A stretch of 64,000 bases of DNA. It comes from Rothia sp. P100. GTDB taxonomy: Bacteria; Actinomycetota; Actinomycetes; Actinomycetales; Micrococcaceae. A program made the translations under genes and the position numbers. The notes below the pieces were generated by a model. The model was not told the origin of the DNA, did not search any database, and saw only the letters and a program-made list of their open reading frames with translations. The stretch spans positions 434,001-498,000 of the forward strand of contig NZ_JAMAYG010000001.1 of NCBI RefSeq assembly GCF_023712425.1, in the 5' to 3' direction. Shown piece after piece: positions 16,249 to 25,995 of the stretch; position 1 is the first letter of the stretch; the number at the start of each line of letters is the position of its first letter.

Positions 16249-17013
16249 ATGCAGACCCTCAGCTTTCTCTTCTACGACCTCAAGCACTCCCTCTTCAATA
16301 TTTCCACCCTCTTTTACCTGATCATCATGCCTGCCGGGTTCTACCTGCTCTTTGGGGTGATGCAGGACTACGGTTCAGCCTCCTTCCGAGATGGCAACGC
16401 TACCGCCTACGTCATGATCGGCATGGCCGTCTACGGGGCTGTCACCGGTTCGGTATCCTCATCAGGCACGGCGGTTATCGAAATAGAGTCCGGGTGGGGC
16501 CGCCAGCTGGCACTGACCCCCATGAGCCGCAGTGCTCTGCTGGCTAGCAAGGTGCTCAACGCTCTCGTCACCACTGCCCTGCCGGTTATCGTTGTCAATA
16601 TCATTGCGCTGTTTACCACCGCAGAAATTCCGCCCGCCCAGCAGCTGCTCAGCGCCCTAATAGCCATTGCGGCCTCATCTATCTTTGTCTTCTACGGTAT
16701 AGCGGTGGCACGCCTGGTGAAGTCAGCCCGCGCTGTATCAGTTGCTAGTGGGTTGGTCGTATTTCTCGCCTTCTTTGGCACCACCTTTAGCCCCCTGCCG
16801 CTATCACTGATGGACTACGCCCGCTTCACCCCCATGTACGGGGTAACCCAGCTAGCCCGCTACCCCTTTACCGCCGGCGACACTATCACCACCGACACGG
16901 TTCAGCGGATGGTGACCGAACCGTTGCACTATGCACTGATAAATGTGGCGGCCTGGGGCATAATCTTTATCGGAGCCAGCATCCTACTGCGCAAGCGGTC
17001 ACTCGCCCGCTAG
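16249..17013 (+). CDS. ABC-2 family transporter permease
   Basis: A 254-residue integral membrane protein with about six hydrophobic segments, starting with FYLIIMPAGFYLLFGVMQDYG and including ALPVIVVNIIALFTTAEI and a final HYALINVAAWGIIFIGASIL before the basic tail RKRSLAR. Length and topology fit ABC-2 permeases. It pairs with the ATPase directly upstream, and the histidine kinase gene follows after 42 nt. Confidence 0.9.
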   Translation: MQTLSFLFYDLKHSLFNISTLFYLIIMPAGFYLLFGVMQDYGSASFRDGNATAYVMIGMAVYGAVTGSVSSSGTAVIEIESGWGRQLALTPMSRSALLASKVLNALVTTALPVIVVNIIALFTTAEIPPAQQLLSALIAIAASSIFVFYGIAVARLVKSARAVSVASGLVVFLAFFGTTFSPLPLSLMDYARFTPMYGVTQLARYPFTAGDTITTDTVQRMVTEPLHYALINVAAWGIIFIGASILLRKRSLAR

Positions 17014-17055
17014 GCCAGCAAGTTTGAGGCTCACAGCAAGCAGGAAGTAGATATT

Positions 17056-18168
17056 ATGAGCACACAACCCACCATACGCCGGCACTTTGACTGGCTGGCC
17101 GCCGGGTTCGCCGGAATCTGGCTAGTATTTCTGCTCTTTCCAATCACACAGTTGCTGACTAACAACCAACTGAGCAACACAGAAAAAACGCTGGGCCTAG
17201 TTGCTGTGGTTATTTTTGCCCTGACCTATCTGGCCTCTTACGGCGCCCCCTGGGTTTTACCGGGCAAGAAAACCTGGCACCTGACGCTGCAATGGAGCCT
17301 GCTCCTGCTCCTCCCGACTGCGGCGCTCACCTACGCAGTGGGGCCCTGGTGGCTCTATTTCTTCACCTACATTGTTGCCATGTGGGCCTTTCAAACACCG
17401 CCGCGTATCGGGCTCACCGTCGGCACCTTCGTCACCGTCTTATCCACTCTTGTCATGGTGGTGTACTACCCACGCATCTTCCAGCAGGGTGGGTACGGGT
17501 TTATTACCGGTGCTTTCTTCGTGCTGGTCATGGCGGCGCTCTCAGCCGGCGGGGATGCTCGCGTCCTGCGCCGTGAGCAGCAACAGCGCACCGAGCAAGC
17601 CGAGCGTATCGCCAGCGATGTGCACGACATCTTGGGCCGCTCATTGACAGTTATTAACCTCAAGGCAGAGTTAGCTTCAGCCCTGGTAGAAGCTGACCCC
17701 GCCAGAGCGCAACAAGAAATGCAAGAAGTCTCAGAACTATCCCGCACGGCTTTAGCGGAGGTGCGGGCAACTGTCACCCGTTTGAAAACACCGACCTTCA
17801 CTGGCGAGATTCTCGCATCAGCACGTGCCCTCGAAACGGCCGGGATTAAGGCTCATCTGCCTAGCGAGCAGGAGGCCCAGGTGCCCGGCACCAACTCAGT
17901 GCTATTTAGCTGGGCTCTGTGTGAAGGGGTCACCAACATCATTCGCCACTCAGGGGCAGAAAACTGCCGGGTCAAGGTTGAAGCCGAACGGCTGGAAATT
18001 GTCGATGACGGAGTTCTCTCTCTAGGCCATGAGCTGATCAAGGGCAACGGCTTAACCGGCCTGGAACAAAGGGTCAAAGATTCTGGTGGCGACCTATTGC
18101 TTGAAACCGGAGGTGGTACTCGTCTCCTTGTTACGATGAACGGAGATACTTCACCTCTAGGAGCCTGA
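17056..18168 (+). CDS. Sensor histidine kinase (HisKA_3, DesK/NarL-type)
   Basis: A 370-residue kinase with five to six N-terminal membrane helices (about residues 12-180) and almost no extracytoplasmic sensor loop, as in DesK-type intramembrane sensors. The DHp segment IASDVHDILGRSLTVINLKA carries the phospho-acceptor His. The HATPase has an N-box EGVTNIIRHSGAENC and a GNGLTGLEQRV G-box. Its stop lies 3 nt before the response-regulator start. It probably senses membrane state or a membrane-active drug handled by the linked ABC exporter. Confidence 0.93.
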   Translation: MSTQPTIRRHFDWLAAGFAGIWLVFLLFPITQLLTNNQLSNTEKTLGLVAVVIFALTYLASYGAPWVLPGKKTWHLTLQWSLLLLLPTAALTYAVGPWWLYFFTYIVAMWAFQTPPRIGLTVGTFVTVLSTLVMVVYYPRIFQQGGYGFITGAFFVLVMAALSAGGDARVLRREQQQRTEQAERIASDVHDILGRSLTVINLKAELASALVEADPARAQQEMQEVSELSRTALAEVRATVTRLKTPTFTGEILASARALETAGIKAHLPSEQEAQVPGTNSVLFSWALCEGVTNIIRHSGAENCRVKVEAERLEIVDDGVLSLGHELIKGNGLTGLEQRVKDSGGDLLLETGGGTRLLVTMNGDTSPLGA

Positions 18169-18171
18169 CGC

Positions 18172-18783
18172 GTGAGCCCCATCAAGATTCTGCTAGCCGA
18201 TGACCAGCAACTGATCCGGGACGCCCTAGGGGCCCTGCTTTCCCTACAGGCAGATATTGAGGTGGCGGGCTCCTGCGGACGCGGGGACCAAGTGCTAGAC
18301 CTAGCCCGCCAAACCCAGCCGGACGTCGTCCTGCTCGATATTGATATGCCGGGCATGGACGGTATCAGTGTGGCTCAGCAGCTGAAGGAGCAACATCTAC
18401 CCTGCCGTAGTCTCATTGTCACCACTTTTGGCAGACCGGGCTACCTGGCAAGGGCACTTGAAGCAGGTGCCAGCGGTTTCGTGGTTAAAGATACCCCGGC
18501 AAGCCAGCTGGCAGAGGCCATCCGCAAGATTCATGCGGGGCTGCGGGTGGTTGACCCGCAGCTGGCAGCCGAGAGCTTTGCGGTAGGCCCCAGCCCGCTC
18601 ACCGACCGCGAGAAGCAAGTTCTACAGGCAGCTAAGGACGGCGCGTCAATCGTGACTTTGGCGGCACAACTGCATCTATCCCAAGGCACAGTGCGCAACC
18701 ATCTTTCCAGTTCCATTGCAAAGTTGAACGCCGAAAACCGCTACGATGCAGCCCATCGGGCTGAGGAAAACGGCTGGCTCTAA
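18172..18783 (+). CDS. LuxR/NarL-family response regulator
   Basis: A 203-residue regulator. The receiver has DD near residue 10 (LLADDQQL), the phospho-acceptor Asp in VVLLDIDMPGMDG and the lysine in FVVKDTPA. The C-terminal LuxR-type helix-turn-helix is LTDREKQVLQAAKDGASIVT followed by LAAQLHLSQGTVRNHLSSSI. GTG start with AGGAG about 8 nt upstream. Last gene of the ABC/kinase operon and the likely binder of the TGACA dyad at 15258. Confidence 0.93.
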   Translation: MSPIKILLADDQQLIRDALGALLSLQADIEVAGSCGRGDQVLDLARQTQPDVVLLDIDMPGMDGISVAQQLKEQHLPCRSLIVTTFGRPGYLARALEAGASGFVVKDTPASQLAEAIRKIHAGLRVVDPQLAAESFAVGPSPLTDREKQVLQAAKDGASIVTLAAQLHLSQGTVRNHLSSSIAKLNAENRYDAAHRAEENGWL

Positions 18784-18801
18784 GCAGGTGAGGGCTTAGC
18801 C

Positions 18802-19134
18802 CTAGTGGGCAGAGGCCCCGCCCAGGTTGAGCACCAGCACTCCAGCCACAATCAGCGAGATGCCTAGAACTTTAACCAGGGTAATGGGTTCGCCCAAGAA
18901 GGCAGCCCCAACCGCCACGATGGCCGCGGTGCCCAACCCGCTCCAGAGAGCATAAGCAACGCCCACCGGGATATCCCGCACCGCCAGCGAAAGCATGAAG
19001 AAAGCAATACCGTACATCGCCAGGCAGGCTAGCGTGGCCCAGAGACGGGTGAATCCCTCAGTGAACTTGAGCAAAGAGGTCGCCGCAATCTCAGAAGCAA
19101 TGGCGATCGACAGGAAAATATAGGCCATAGTCAC
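18802..19134 (-). CDS. SMR-family multidrug/guanidinium efflux protein
   Basis: A 110-residue protein with four transmembrane helices filling nearly all its length. It carries the essential membrane Glu in AIASEIAATSLLKFTEGF and the GVAYALWSGLGTAAI and VLGISLIVAGVLVLN segments characteristic of EmrE/QacE/Gdx transporters. It works as an antiparallel dimer exchanging cationic drug or guanidinium for protons. It converges with the response regulator (19 nt between stops) and stands alone. Drug versus guanidinium type cannot be assigned with certainty. Confidence 0.93.
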   Translation of the reverse strand: MTMAYIFLSIAIASEIAATSLLKFTEGFTRLWATLACLAMYGIAFFMLSLAVRDIPVGVAYALWSGLGTAAIVAVGAAFLGEPITLVKVLGISLIVAGVLVLNLGGASAH

Positions 19135-19234
19135 CAGTGTAAGGCTGATTGGTTACGTACAGGTGACCAAGTTTGGGGTGCAGCTCCGCTAGGTTCAAGG
19201 AGTCACCATAGGTGGCGCAGAGTAAAGTTGAGGC

Positions 19235-20587
19235 ATGGCTACATCAACGGTTCTTCTTGCAGTTCTTCTTGCCCTAGTGCTCGGTGCCCTAGCAGGGTTT
19301 TTCTGGGGACGCGCGGGCTCGGGCAGTGCGGACGCTCTGAAAGAAAAGAATGCCCGGCTGACCGCTGATCTAGCAGCGTCCTTGCAGGCCGAAAAGCACC
19401 TGAACGCCCGAGTGCAGAGCCTGGAAACCAAGGCTGAGGCTGATGCCGATGTTCTGCTAGCGCTTGCCCCGCTCAAAACACAGTTGGCCACCATGGAACG
19501 GTCAGTGCGCACCATGGAGTCAGAGCGCGCTAACCAGTATGGGGGGCTGGCTCAGGCGATTGCGGAGTCCAACAGAACTCAGGCCCAGCTGCGGGATTTG
19601 ACCGGGACGCTCTCCACCGCCTTGAGATCTACCAGTGCTCGGGGCACCTGGGGGGAAGCCCAGCTCAAACGAGTGGTCGAGGCTGCCGGCATGGCACCTC
19701 ACGTCGCCTTCAGTGAGCAAACCACCGCCAGTTTTGAAGATGCCCACGGGGCGGTGCGTGGCGTCCGCCCCGATATGGTCATCAACTTACCCGGCGGCAA
19801 GACCGTCATTCTGGATGCCAAGGCGCCGCTGGGTGCCTACCTGGATGCTCAGGAGTCTGAGGGCCCTGCCCAGAAGGCTGACCTGGACCGGCACACCAAA
19901 GCGGTACGCGCCCACGTAGATGCGTTGGCCTCCAAACAGTACTGGGCTGCTTTCGACGCTACACCTGAGCTGGTGCTCTGCTTCATTCCTGCAGAGTCTG
20001 CCCTGGCTGCGGCACTAGCCCACGACGGGCAGTTGCTGGACTATGCCGCAACTAAAAATATTGCCCTGGTGGCGCCGGTTTCCTTGCTGGCAGCCCTCAA
20101 GGCTATTGCCTTCTCGTGGCGCCAGGAATCCCTCACCGATAACGCCCGGGAGCTCTTCGTGCTCTCTCAGCAGCTCTACGAGCGGCTGGGCACCGCTGGT
20201 TCTCACTTAGGCGCTATGGGGCGCTCGCTGACCCGCGCCGTGGATTCCTACAACGGTCTGGTGGGTTCCCTAGAAACCAGGGTCTTCGTGACAGCCCGTA
20301 AGATTGCAGAGCTCAACAAGGCTCCAGTACAGGAGAGCCTCTTCCCCTCCCCTAATGAATCAGCGGTCAAACCGCTGACCTCTCCAGAGTTTTTGGGTAC
20401 GGCCTCTGAGCCGGGTGCAACAGCAGATAGTGGCTCCCGCTCTGAGGCCACAGTAGCCAGCCCAGATCCTGACCCCAGTACAGCAACCCTCGATACACCT
20501 ACCCCTGAGCCCTACGACTCCTGGCTTGATGACTTTCTGACGGTACAAGAGCCAGAACCGAATGAAGATGCCGACTGGAGCCGATAG
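19235..20587 (+). CDS. rmuC: DNA recombination protein RmuC
   Basis: A 450-residue protein with an N-terminal membrane helix (VLLAVLLALVLGALAGFFWG), a coiled coil to about residue 110, and the RmuC nuclease-like domain: SARGTWGEAQLKRVVEAAGM, VRPDMVINLPGGKTVILDAK with the D...DAK catalytic-type residues, and LVAPVSLLAALKAIAFSWRQ. The last 90 residues are a Pro/Ser/Glu-rich tail of low complexity. RmuC limits inversions and acts on DNA ends. It is convergent with ispH across a shared terminator. Confidence 0.93.
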   Translation: MATSTVLLAVLLALVLGALAGFFWGRAGSGSADALKEKNARLTADLAASLQAEKHLNARVQSLETKAEADADVLLALAPLKTQLATMERSVRTMESERANQYGGLAQAIAESNRTQAQLRDLTGTLSTALRSTSARGTWGEAQLKRVVEAAGMAPHVAFSEQTTASFEDAHGAVRGVRPDMVINLPGGKTVILDAKAPLGAYLDAQESEGPAQKADLDRHTKAVRAHVDALASKQYWAAFDATPELVLCFIPAESALAAALAHDGQLLDYAATKNIALVAPVSLLAALKAIAFSWRQESLTDNARELFVLSQQLYERLGTAGSHLGAMGRSLTRAVDSYNGLVGSLETRVFVTARKIAELNKAPVQESLFPSPNESAVKPLTSPEFLGTASEPGATADSGSRSEATVASPDPDPSTATLDTPTPEPYDSWLDDFLTVQEPEPNEDADWSR

Positions 20588-20629
20588 AAAAGTGGCCCTT
20601 CAACTATTCACGGTTGAAGGGTCACTTTT
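20588..20629. terminator. Bidirectional terminator between rmuC and ispH
   Basis: AAAAGTGGCCCTTCAAC pairs with GTTGAAGGGTCACTTTT (one G-T mismatch, 8-nt loop), giving A and T tracts on both sides. It lies between the stops of the convergent genes rmuC and ispH. Confidence 0.92.
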
Positions 20630-20641
20630 GATGCTCAGACT

Positions 20642-21733
20642 TTAGCGGTTGGGCTTTTCGCCGCGTCCTCCCAGGCGCATGGCAGGGGCGCCGGTGTCAT
20701 TCTTAAGAGCTGAGCGCAGTTCCTTGGGCAGGGAGAAGAGGATATCTTCCTTAGCGGTCTCGATAGATTCCACGTCCTCATAGCCGTAGTCAGCCAGTAG
20801 GCGCAGCACGTCCTGCACCAGAATCTCGGGGACTGATGCACCGGAGGTAACACCCACGGTGGTGACGCCCTCAAACCAGGTTTCATCAACCTCGTTGGCG
20901 TAATCCACGAGGTAGGAGGCTTTAGCGCCGTATTCCAGGGCAACCTCCATGAGACGTACCGAGTTCGATGAGTTGGTTGAACCAACTACAATCACCAGCT
21001 CAGCCTGGGGTGCGATTTCTTTGATGGCACCCTGGCGGTTGGACGTTGCGTAGCAGATGTCGTCGCTGGGCGGGTCCTGCAGGGTGGGGAAACGTTCCTT
21101 GAGACGCGCAACGGTCTCCAGGGTTTCGTCCACAGACAGCGTGGTCTGTGAAATCCAGACGATTTTTTCGGGGTCGCGTACGGTCACTTTGTCCACTTCA
21201 TCCGGTGAGTTGACGATCTGAACGTGATCGGGGGCCTCACCCGCGGTGCCCTCAACCTCTTCGTGGCCTTCGTGACCGATGAGAAGGATGTCATAGTCCT
21301 GCTTAGCAAAGCGCACGGCCTCACGGTGCACCTTGGAGACTAGCGGGCAGGTGGCATCGATGGTGTTGAGCTGGCGGTCTTCTGACTCGGCGATAACAGC
21401 CGGTGAGACGCCGTGGGCTGAGAAGACGGTGACCGAGCCTTCGGGAACTTCATCTACCTCATCCACAAAGATAGCCCCCTGAGCTTCGAGGGTCTCTACC
21501 ACGTGGCGATTATGCACAATTTGCTTACGCACATAGACCGGGGCACCGTAGTGGTCCAGGGCTTTTTCGACGGCGATAACAGCACGGTCAACACCGGCGC
21601 AGTAGCCGCGGGGGGCTGCCAGCAGTACTTTTTTGGTGCCGGTAGGTGCGGCGGCTTCAATTACTTCGCGGGGCTTGCGCATACGGGGCACGGTGGGCAG
21701 GCCGAGTTCAATGGTCTTCTCTGCTGTGGACAT
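20642..21733 (-). CDS. ispH: 4-hydroxy-3-methylbut-2-enyl diphosphate reductase (IspH)
   Basis: A 363-residue iron-sulfur enzyme making IPP and DMAPP in the last step of the MEP isoprenoid pathway. The three cluster cysteines are visible in [23 protein letters not shown] and [12 protein letters not shown], and the [13 protein letters not shown] and [11 protein letters not shown] substrate-binding segments are present. The N-terminal 30 residues are an extension common in actinobacteria. ATG start with AGGATAGAG upstream. Single gene, ending at the shared terminator with rmuC. Confidence 0.97.
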   Translation of the reverse strand: MSTAEKTIELGLPTVPRMRKPREVIEAAAPTGTKKVLLAAPRGYCAGVDRAVIAVEKALDHYGAPVYVRKQIVHNRHVVETLEAQGAIFVDEVDEVPEGSVTVFSAHGVSPAVIAESEDRQLNTIDATCPLVSKVHREAVRFAKQDYDILLIGHEGHEEVEGTAGEAPDHVQIVNSPDEVDKVTVRDPEKIVWISQTTLSVDETLETVARLKERFPTLQDPPSDDICYATSNRQGAIKEIAPQAELVIVVGSTNSSNSVRLMEVALEYGAKASYLVDYANEVDETWFEGVTTVGVTSGASVPEILVQDVLRLLADYGYEDVESIETAKEDILFSLPKELRSALKNDTGAPAMRLGGRGEKPNR

Positions 21734-21753
21734 GCTCTCTATCCTACGTGGTC

Positions 21754-22977
21754 TTAGCGGGTGTGTGCTGTGGTGGCTCTCGCAGTGGCGCGCAGTATCG
21801 CTGAGAGAATAGCCATCAGGGTAAGGGCTAGGGTCGCGATGAGGGCGTAGCCGGCCAGGCGGTAATGCAGGTCTGCGTAGGACGCCGTGAGTTTTTCAGC
21901 GATGCTTTGCAGGAAGAGTACTGCGGTGGGGCTGGCCGGCAGGCTAATGCCTGAGGTGAGGGAAAGCCCGCCACCCATAAGACCTGCCAGCCAGAGCAGC
22001 GCTGCGGCCGAGAGACTGGCAAAAGCCAGGTGTGCAAAGCGGTTACCGGGCCAGAGCAAAAAGCTGAGTGCCGCTATCACCGCAGCTGCTGCGAGCAGGA
22101 GCTGCCAAGAATCAGAAAACCTGATGAGGGTGTTGATAGCACTATTGATGGGGTAACTGCCCTGCCCGTTATCTAGGGGAACGGTGCGTCCGGGTAGGGT
22201 GCTGGTATCGATGGTGAATCCCAGCGAATTATTCACTGAATCATCAGCCTGATCATAAATTGCTGAAAGATCAAGCACCGCTGGGCGGCTTTCACCTGAG
22301 AAGTTATAGGCGTGAGTGTCACTGATGACTTCTAGCCAAAGGGTTTGAAAGTTCTCTGAGGTGATTGCCCCGGTCGTTGCATCGCTGACGATGGTGTGGG
22401 TGCGATCGTAGAGCCAATCCTGCACGTCCCCGTACCAGGTGGTGCTATTGCCGTCGCCCAGATAGGTGGCGATGGCGTCGGAGCTCATAATATCGTCGGT
22501 CACTGAGGTTCCCAGCACCTGCTGAAAATCGGGGTCAGTGGCCAGGGAACTGGTCAGTTCGGTGAAGTTTTGGGTGTCTACCAGCGTGGTATCAGCCCAG
22601 TAGGCCAGGGCTGAGGTGAGCCCTGTCAGCAGTGCCAGGGGCATGAGCAGAATGCAGATAAAGCGGCGGGTCAGATTCAGCGTCGGCTTGCGGGCAGGCA
22701 GAGCACGGTAGGACGCTGGAAAGGAGCGTCGCTGGACCGGCTGGTAGGCGGGCTCCCGGTAACTGCCACCGGGGGCAGGCTGATTGTGCTGATAAGCGTG
22801 AGGCTGCGGCGGCTGATAGGGCGGTACAGGGTGGAGTGCTGCCTGCTGCGCCTCTTGATCCGCCAGGTAGCGCCTGTTATCGGCGGCAATCTGGGGGTTC
22901 GTCCAGCTCCCGTCCCCGTAATCGGGGAGTTTCTGCGTGGGGTCTGCGCCCCGGTTCTCTGTGCCCATGCTGAGCAT
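21754..22977 (-). CDS. Uncharacterised membrane protein with four helices
   Basis: A 407-residue protein. About 100 Pro/Gln/Tyr-rich cytoplasmic residues are followed by a transmembrane helix ([22 protein letters not shown]), a roughly 190-residue extracytoplasmic region rich in Asp/Ser/Thr ([20 protein letters not shown] onward), then three helices near the C-terminus ([47 protein letters not shown]). Large-loop membrane proteins of this layout are common in Micrococcaceae and I know no function. The start could also be the Met three codons later. It is read in the same direction as ispH (20 nt apart) and divergent from xseA. Confidence 0.8.
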   Translation of the reverse strand: MLSMGTENRGADPTQKLPDYGDGSWTNPQIAADNRRYLADQEAQQAALHPVPPYQPPQPHAYQHNQPAPGGSYREPAYQPVQRRSFPASYRALPARKPTLNLTRRFICILLMPLALLTGLTSALAYWADTTLVDTQNFTELTSSLATDPDFQQVLGTSVTDDIMSSDAIATYLGDGNSTTWYGDVQDWLYDRTHTIVSDATTGAITSENFQTLWLEVISDTHAYNFSGESRPAVLDLSAIYDQADDSVNNSLGFTIDTSTLPGRTVPLDNGQGSYPINSAINTLIRFSDSWQLLLAAAAVIAALSFLLWPGNRFAHLAFASLSAAALLWLAGLMGGGLSLTSGISLPASPTAVLFLQSIAEKLTASYADLHYRLAGYALIATLALTLMAILSAILRATARATTAHTR

Positions 22978-23065
22978 ACTAACGTCTCTAGCTGAGTTTT
23001 GCCTCAGGGTACTGACGTGAGCTTACCGGCACTTTTTACCCCGGGAGGCTCTAAGGGCACCTAAA

Positions 23066-24397
23066 ATGTCAGCCAGGGGTGCTAGAAATAGATGTATGAA
23101 TGATTTTGCTGAACCCACCCTAGCGCAGCTTCAGGCTTTGCAGGAGCAACCCCAGCAACCGAGGCAGTTGGCCCCCACGGCCGGGCAGACTAGCCCTGAA
23201 AACCCCTGGCCGCTGCATCTGCTGTCCAACAAAATGCACGACTATATCGCCCGTTGCGTGCCCACCTGGGTGGAGGGGCAGGTCATTGAGCTTAACAATC
23301 GCGGGCGGGTTTCTTATGTAACCTTGCGCGATGTTGATCAGGAAGTTTCGGTCTCGGTCACCGTGTGGGGTTCTGAAATGGCTAAGGTTGCCGGTCACAT
23401 TGATCGCGGCTCCCGGGTGGTGCTGCAGCTCAAACCCGACTACTGGGTAAAAACCGGGCGGCTGTCAATGCAGGGTTCCAACATCAAGCCGGTCGGTGTT
23501 GGGTCCATGCTGGAACGCATAGAGCAGTTGCGTGCCAAGCTCCAAGCTGAGGGGCTCTTCGATGCCCGCCGCAAAAAGCCTCTGCCGCTGCTCCCCCACC
23601 GTATCGGTTTGATTACGGGTAGAGATTCGGACGCTCTCAAAGACGTTGTGCGCAACACCAGTCTGCGCTGGCCCGCCGTCCAGTTTGAGATTCGTGAGGT
23701 TGCGGTGCAGGGGGTCAATGCGGTCTCTCAGGTTACCGCTGCCCTGGCTGAACTCGATGCCCTCCCGCAGGTCGATATCATTGTGATTGCTCGCGGCGGT
23801 GGCTCTTTCGAAGATCTTTTGCCCTTCTCTGAAGAGGCCATGGTACGGGCTGTTGCTGCGGCGCAGACCCCAGTGGTCTCAGCGATCGGGCACGAGGCTG
23901 ACTCACCGCTCATGGACCATGTAGCTGACCTGCGTGCGTCTACCCCAACGGACGCTGGCGAACGCATCGTGCCCGATGTTGCTGAGGAGCGTCTGATGTT
24001 CGCCCAAATCCGCGCCCAGTTAGAGCGGTCAGTCACCCAGTGGGTGGAACGCGAGCGCTTTGGGTTAGCCCAGCTCCGCAGCCGCCCGGTATTGGTTGAC
24101 CCTGCTTCTGCCCTGCTGGCAAGAGCTGAGGACTTAGAGAGGCTGCGTACCCGCGCCCGGGCTGCGGTAAGCCAGCGGGTGGTGCGTTCCCGCGATGAGG
24201 TAGCCCAGCTGCGCGCTCGCGTCACCGCTCTTTCACCCCAGCAAACTTTAGAGCGCGGGTATGTGCTCATGCAGACCGAAGCCGGGCAATTAGTGCGGGA
24301 CGCTACTCTGCTTTCCCCCGGCGATACCGTAAAGGTGCGCGCGGCAACCGGATCCTTGGATGCCACCATCACCCACGTTCACCCTCACCACCACTAA
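23066..24397 (+). CDS. xseA: Exodeoxyribonuclease VII large subunit
   Basis: A 443-residue subunit with N-terminal OB-fold (VEGQVIELNNRGRVSYVTLR onward), catalytic core with IGLITGRDSDALKDVV, VDIIVIARGGGSFEDLLPFS and SAIGHEADSPLMDHVADLRA, then a long coiled-coil arm and the C-terminal RGYVLMQTE...G segment. Together with XseB it degrades single-stranded DNA from both ends. The ATG at 23066 has AAGGG 8 nt upstream and is preferred over the ATG at 23096, which lacks a site. xseB follows 24 nt downstream. Confidence 0.95.
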   Translation: MSARGARNRCMNDFAEPTLAQLQALQEQPQQPRQLAPTAGQTSPENPWPLHLLSNKMHDYIARCVPTWVEGQVIELNNRGRVSYVTLRDVDQEVSVSVTVWGSEMAKVAGHIDRGSRVVLQLKPDYWVKTGRLSMQGSNIKPVGVGSMLERIEQLRAKLQAEGLFDARRKKPLPLLPHRIGLITGRDSDALKDVVRNTSLRWPAVQFEIREVAVQGVNAVSQVTAALAELDALPQVDIIVIARGGGSFEDLLPFSEEAMVRAVAAAQTPVVSAIGHEADSPLMDHVADLRASTPTDAGERIVPDVAEERLMFAQIRAQLERSVTQWVERERFGLAQLRSRPVLVDPASALLARAEDLERLRTRARAAVSQRVVRSRDEVAQLRARVTALSPQQTLERGYVLMQTEAGQLVRDATLLSPGDTVKVRAATGSLDATITHVHPHHH

Positions 24398-24421
24398 TAT
24401 TTCCCAGAACGAGAGAAGAAG

Positions 24422-24664
24422 ATGATGAGCAAAGATATCGAATTCACCACCAGCCTCAACGCGACCCCCGTAGATCAGCTGACCTACGAGCAGGCACGCG
24501 AAGAACTATTGCAGACGGTGAGCCGCATGGAATCTGGCGCCACCAACCTGGAAGAGAGCATCGCTCTGTGGGAACGCGGGGAGAAGCTGGCGCAACGTTG
24601 CGAGGCTTGGCTGGACGGCGCCCAGGCAAAATTGGATGCTGCTCGCAAGGACGCCGCCCAGTAG
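24422..24664 (+). CDS. xseB: Exodeoxyribonuclease VII small subunit
   Basis: An 80-residue helical-hairpin subunit with the family core LTYEQAREELLQTVSRMESG and LEESIALWERGEKLAQRCEA. It binds the coiled-coil arm of XseA. ATG at 24422 with a purine-rich GAGAGAAGAAG just before; the next codon is also ATG and could be the start. Normal length and the standard xseAB order. Confidence 0.95.
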   Translation: MMSKDIEFTTSLNATPVDQLTYEQAREELLQTVSRMESGATNLEESIALWERGEKLAQRCEAWLDGAQAKLDAARKDAAQ

Positions 24665-24767
24665 ACCTATAGGTAGTAGAGCTGAAATAAGCTCTGTGGA
24701 ACGAGCCGCCAAAGAACACAGATAGCCATGATCGCCTGCTACCCCTCCTTCGCCTGTTGCGCTTCCC

Positions 24768-25985
24768 TTACTGCTGCTTATAGTCGCTGAGGAAGTTGCC
24801 TAGACGTTCCAGCGCGTCCTTGAGGGTGCGGGTATCGGGCAGAAAGACCAGGCGGAAGTGATCCGGCTTGTCCCAGTTGAAGGCCGTGCCGTGGGAGAGC
24901 AGAATTTTTTGTTCGCGCAGCAGATCGAGCATGAACTTTTCGTCACTGGTGATGTTGAACTTGTCGGTATCGATCTTGGGGAAGAGGTAGAGGGCGCCTT
25001 CTGCCTGGTTGACGGTGATTCCGTCCATGTCGTTGAGCATCTTGTAGGAGAGGTCGCGCTGCTCCTTGAGTCGGCCGCCGGGCAGGATCAGGTCATTGAT
25101 GGACTGGTAGCCACCGAGCGCTGTTTGCACGGCGTGTTGGGCGGGCACGTTGGCGCAGAGGCGCATATTGGCGAGGAGGTTGATGCCTTCGATGTAGGGG
25201 GCGGCGGCTAGTTTGGGGCCGGAGATGGCGACCCAGCCGGCGCGGTAGCCTGCTACGCGGTAGGCCTTGGAAAGCCCTGAGAAGGTGAGGCAGAGGACGT
25301 CCTCACCGGCGAGTGATGAAATGTGCACCATTTCAGCGTCGTCGTAGGTGATTTTTTCGTAGATTTCATCGGCGAAGATCACCAGCTGGTGTTCTTTTGC
25401 CAGGTCTACGATGTGCTGCAGGGTTTCGCGGGAGTAGACGGCGCCGGTGGGGTTATTGGGGTTGATGACAACGATGCCGCGGGTCTTGGGGGTGATTTTG
25501 GAGGTGATGTCCTCGATGTCCGGGGACCAGTTGTTTTCTTCATCGCAGTGGTAGTGCACGGGGGTGCCGCCTGCCAGCTGGGTTGAAGCGGTCCACAGGG
25601 GGTAGTCCGGTGAGGGCACCAGGATTTCGTCGCCGTGATCCAGCATGGCCTGCAGAGTCATGGGGATCAGTTCGGAGACGCCATTGCCCAGGTAGATATC
25701 ATCGGTGGTGATATTCATGATGCCTTCGTTCTGGTAGTACTGAACGATGGCGGTGCGTGCTGAGTAGAGCCCGCGGGAGTCTGAGTAGCCCTGGGTTTCG
25801 GGCAGGTGCTCGATGATGTCCATCATGATAGTTTCGGGAGCTTCAAAGCCGAAGGGGGCTGGGTTGCCGATATTGAGTTTGAGGATGCGTTGGCCGCGTG
25901 CCTCCATGCGCTGGGCTTCTTCGAGGATAGGGCCGCGAATATCGTACAGAACGTTTGCCAGTTTTTTTGATTGCTTGAACTCCAT
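24768..25985 (-). CDS. Class I/II aminotransferase, AlaA-type (glutamate-pyruvate)
   Basis: A 405-residue fold-type I aminotransferase. FKQSKKLANVLYDIRGPILE and RMEARGQRILKLNIGNPAPF are the hallmark N-terminus of the AlaA/YfbQ group. The PLP lysine lies in TFSGLSKAYRVAGYRAGW, with VVINPNNPTGAVYS and FADEIYEKITYDD also present. It most likely makes alanine from pyruvate and glutamate. Complete, with a small gap (10 nt) to the lipoprotein gene upstream, which reads the same way. Confidence 0.92.
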   Translation of the reverse strand: MEFKQSKKLANVLYDIRGPILEEAQRMEARGQRILKLNIGNPAPFGFEAPETIMMDIIEHLPETQGYSDSRGLYSARTAIVQYYQNEGIMNITTDDIYLGNGVSELIPMTLQAMLDHGDEILVPSPDYPLWTASTQLAGGTPVHYHCDEENNWSPDIEDITSKITPKTRGIVVINPNNPTGAVYSRETLQHIVDLAKEHQLVIFADEIYEKITYDDAEMVHISSLAGEDVLCLTFSGLSKAYRVAGYRAGWVAISGPKLAAAPYIEGINLLANMRLCANVPAQHAVQTALGGYQSINDLILPGGRLKEQRDLSYKMLNDMDGITVNQAEGALYLFPKIDTDKFNITSDEKFMLDLLREQKILLSHGTAFNWDKPDHFRLVFLPDTRTLKDALERLGNFLSDYKQQ

Positions 25986-25995
25986 ATGCCCCAGA

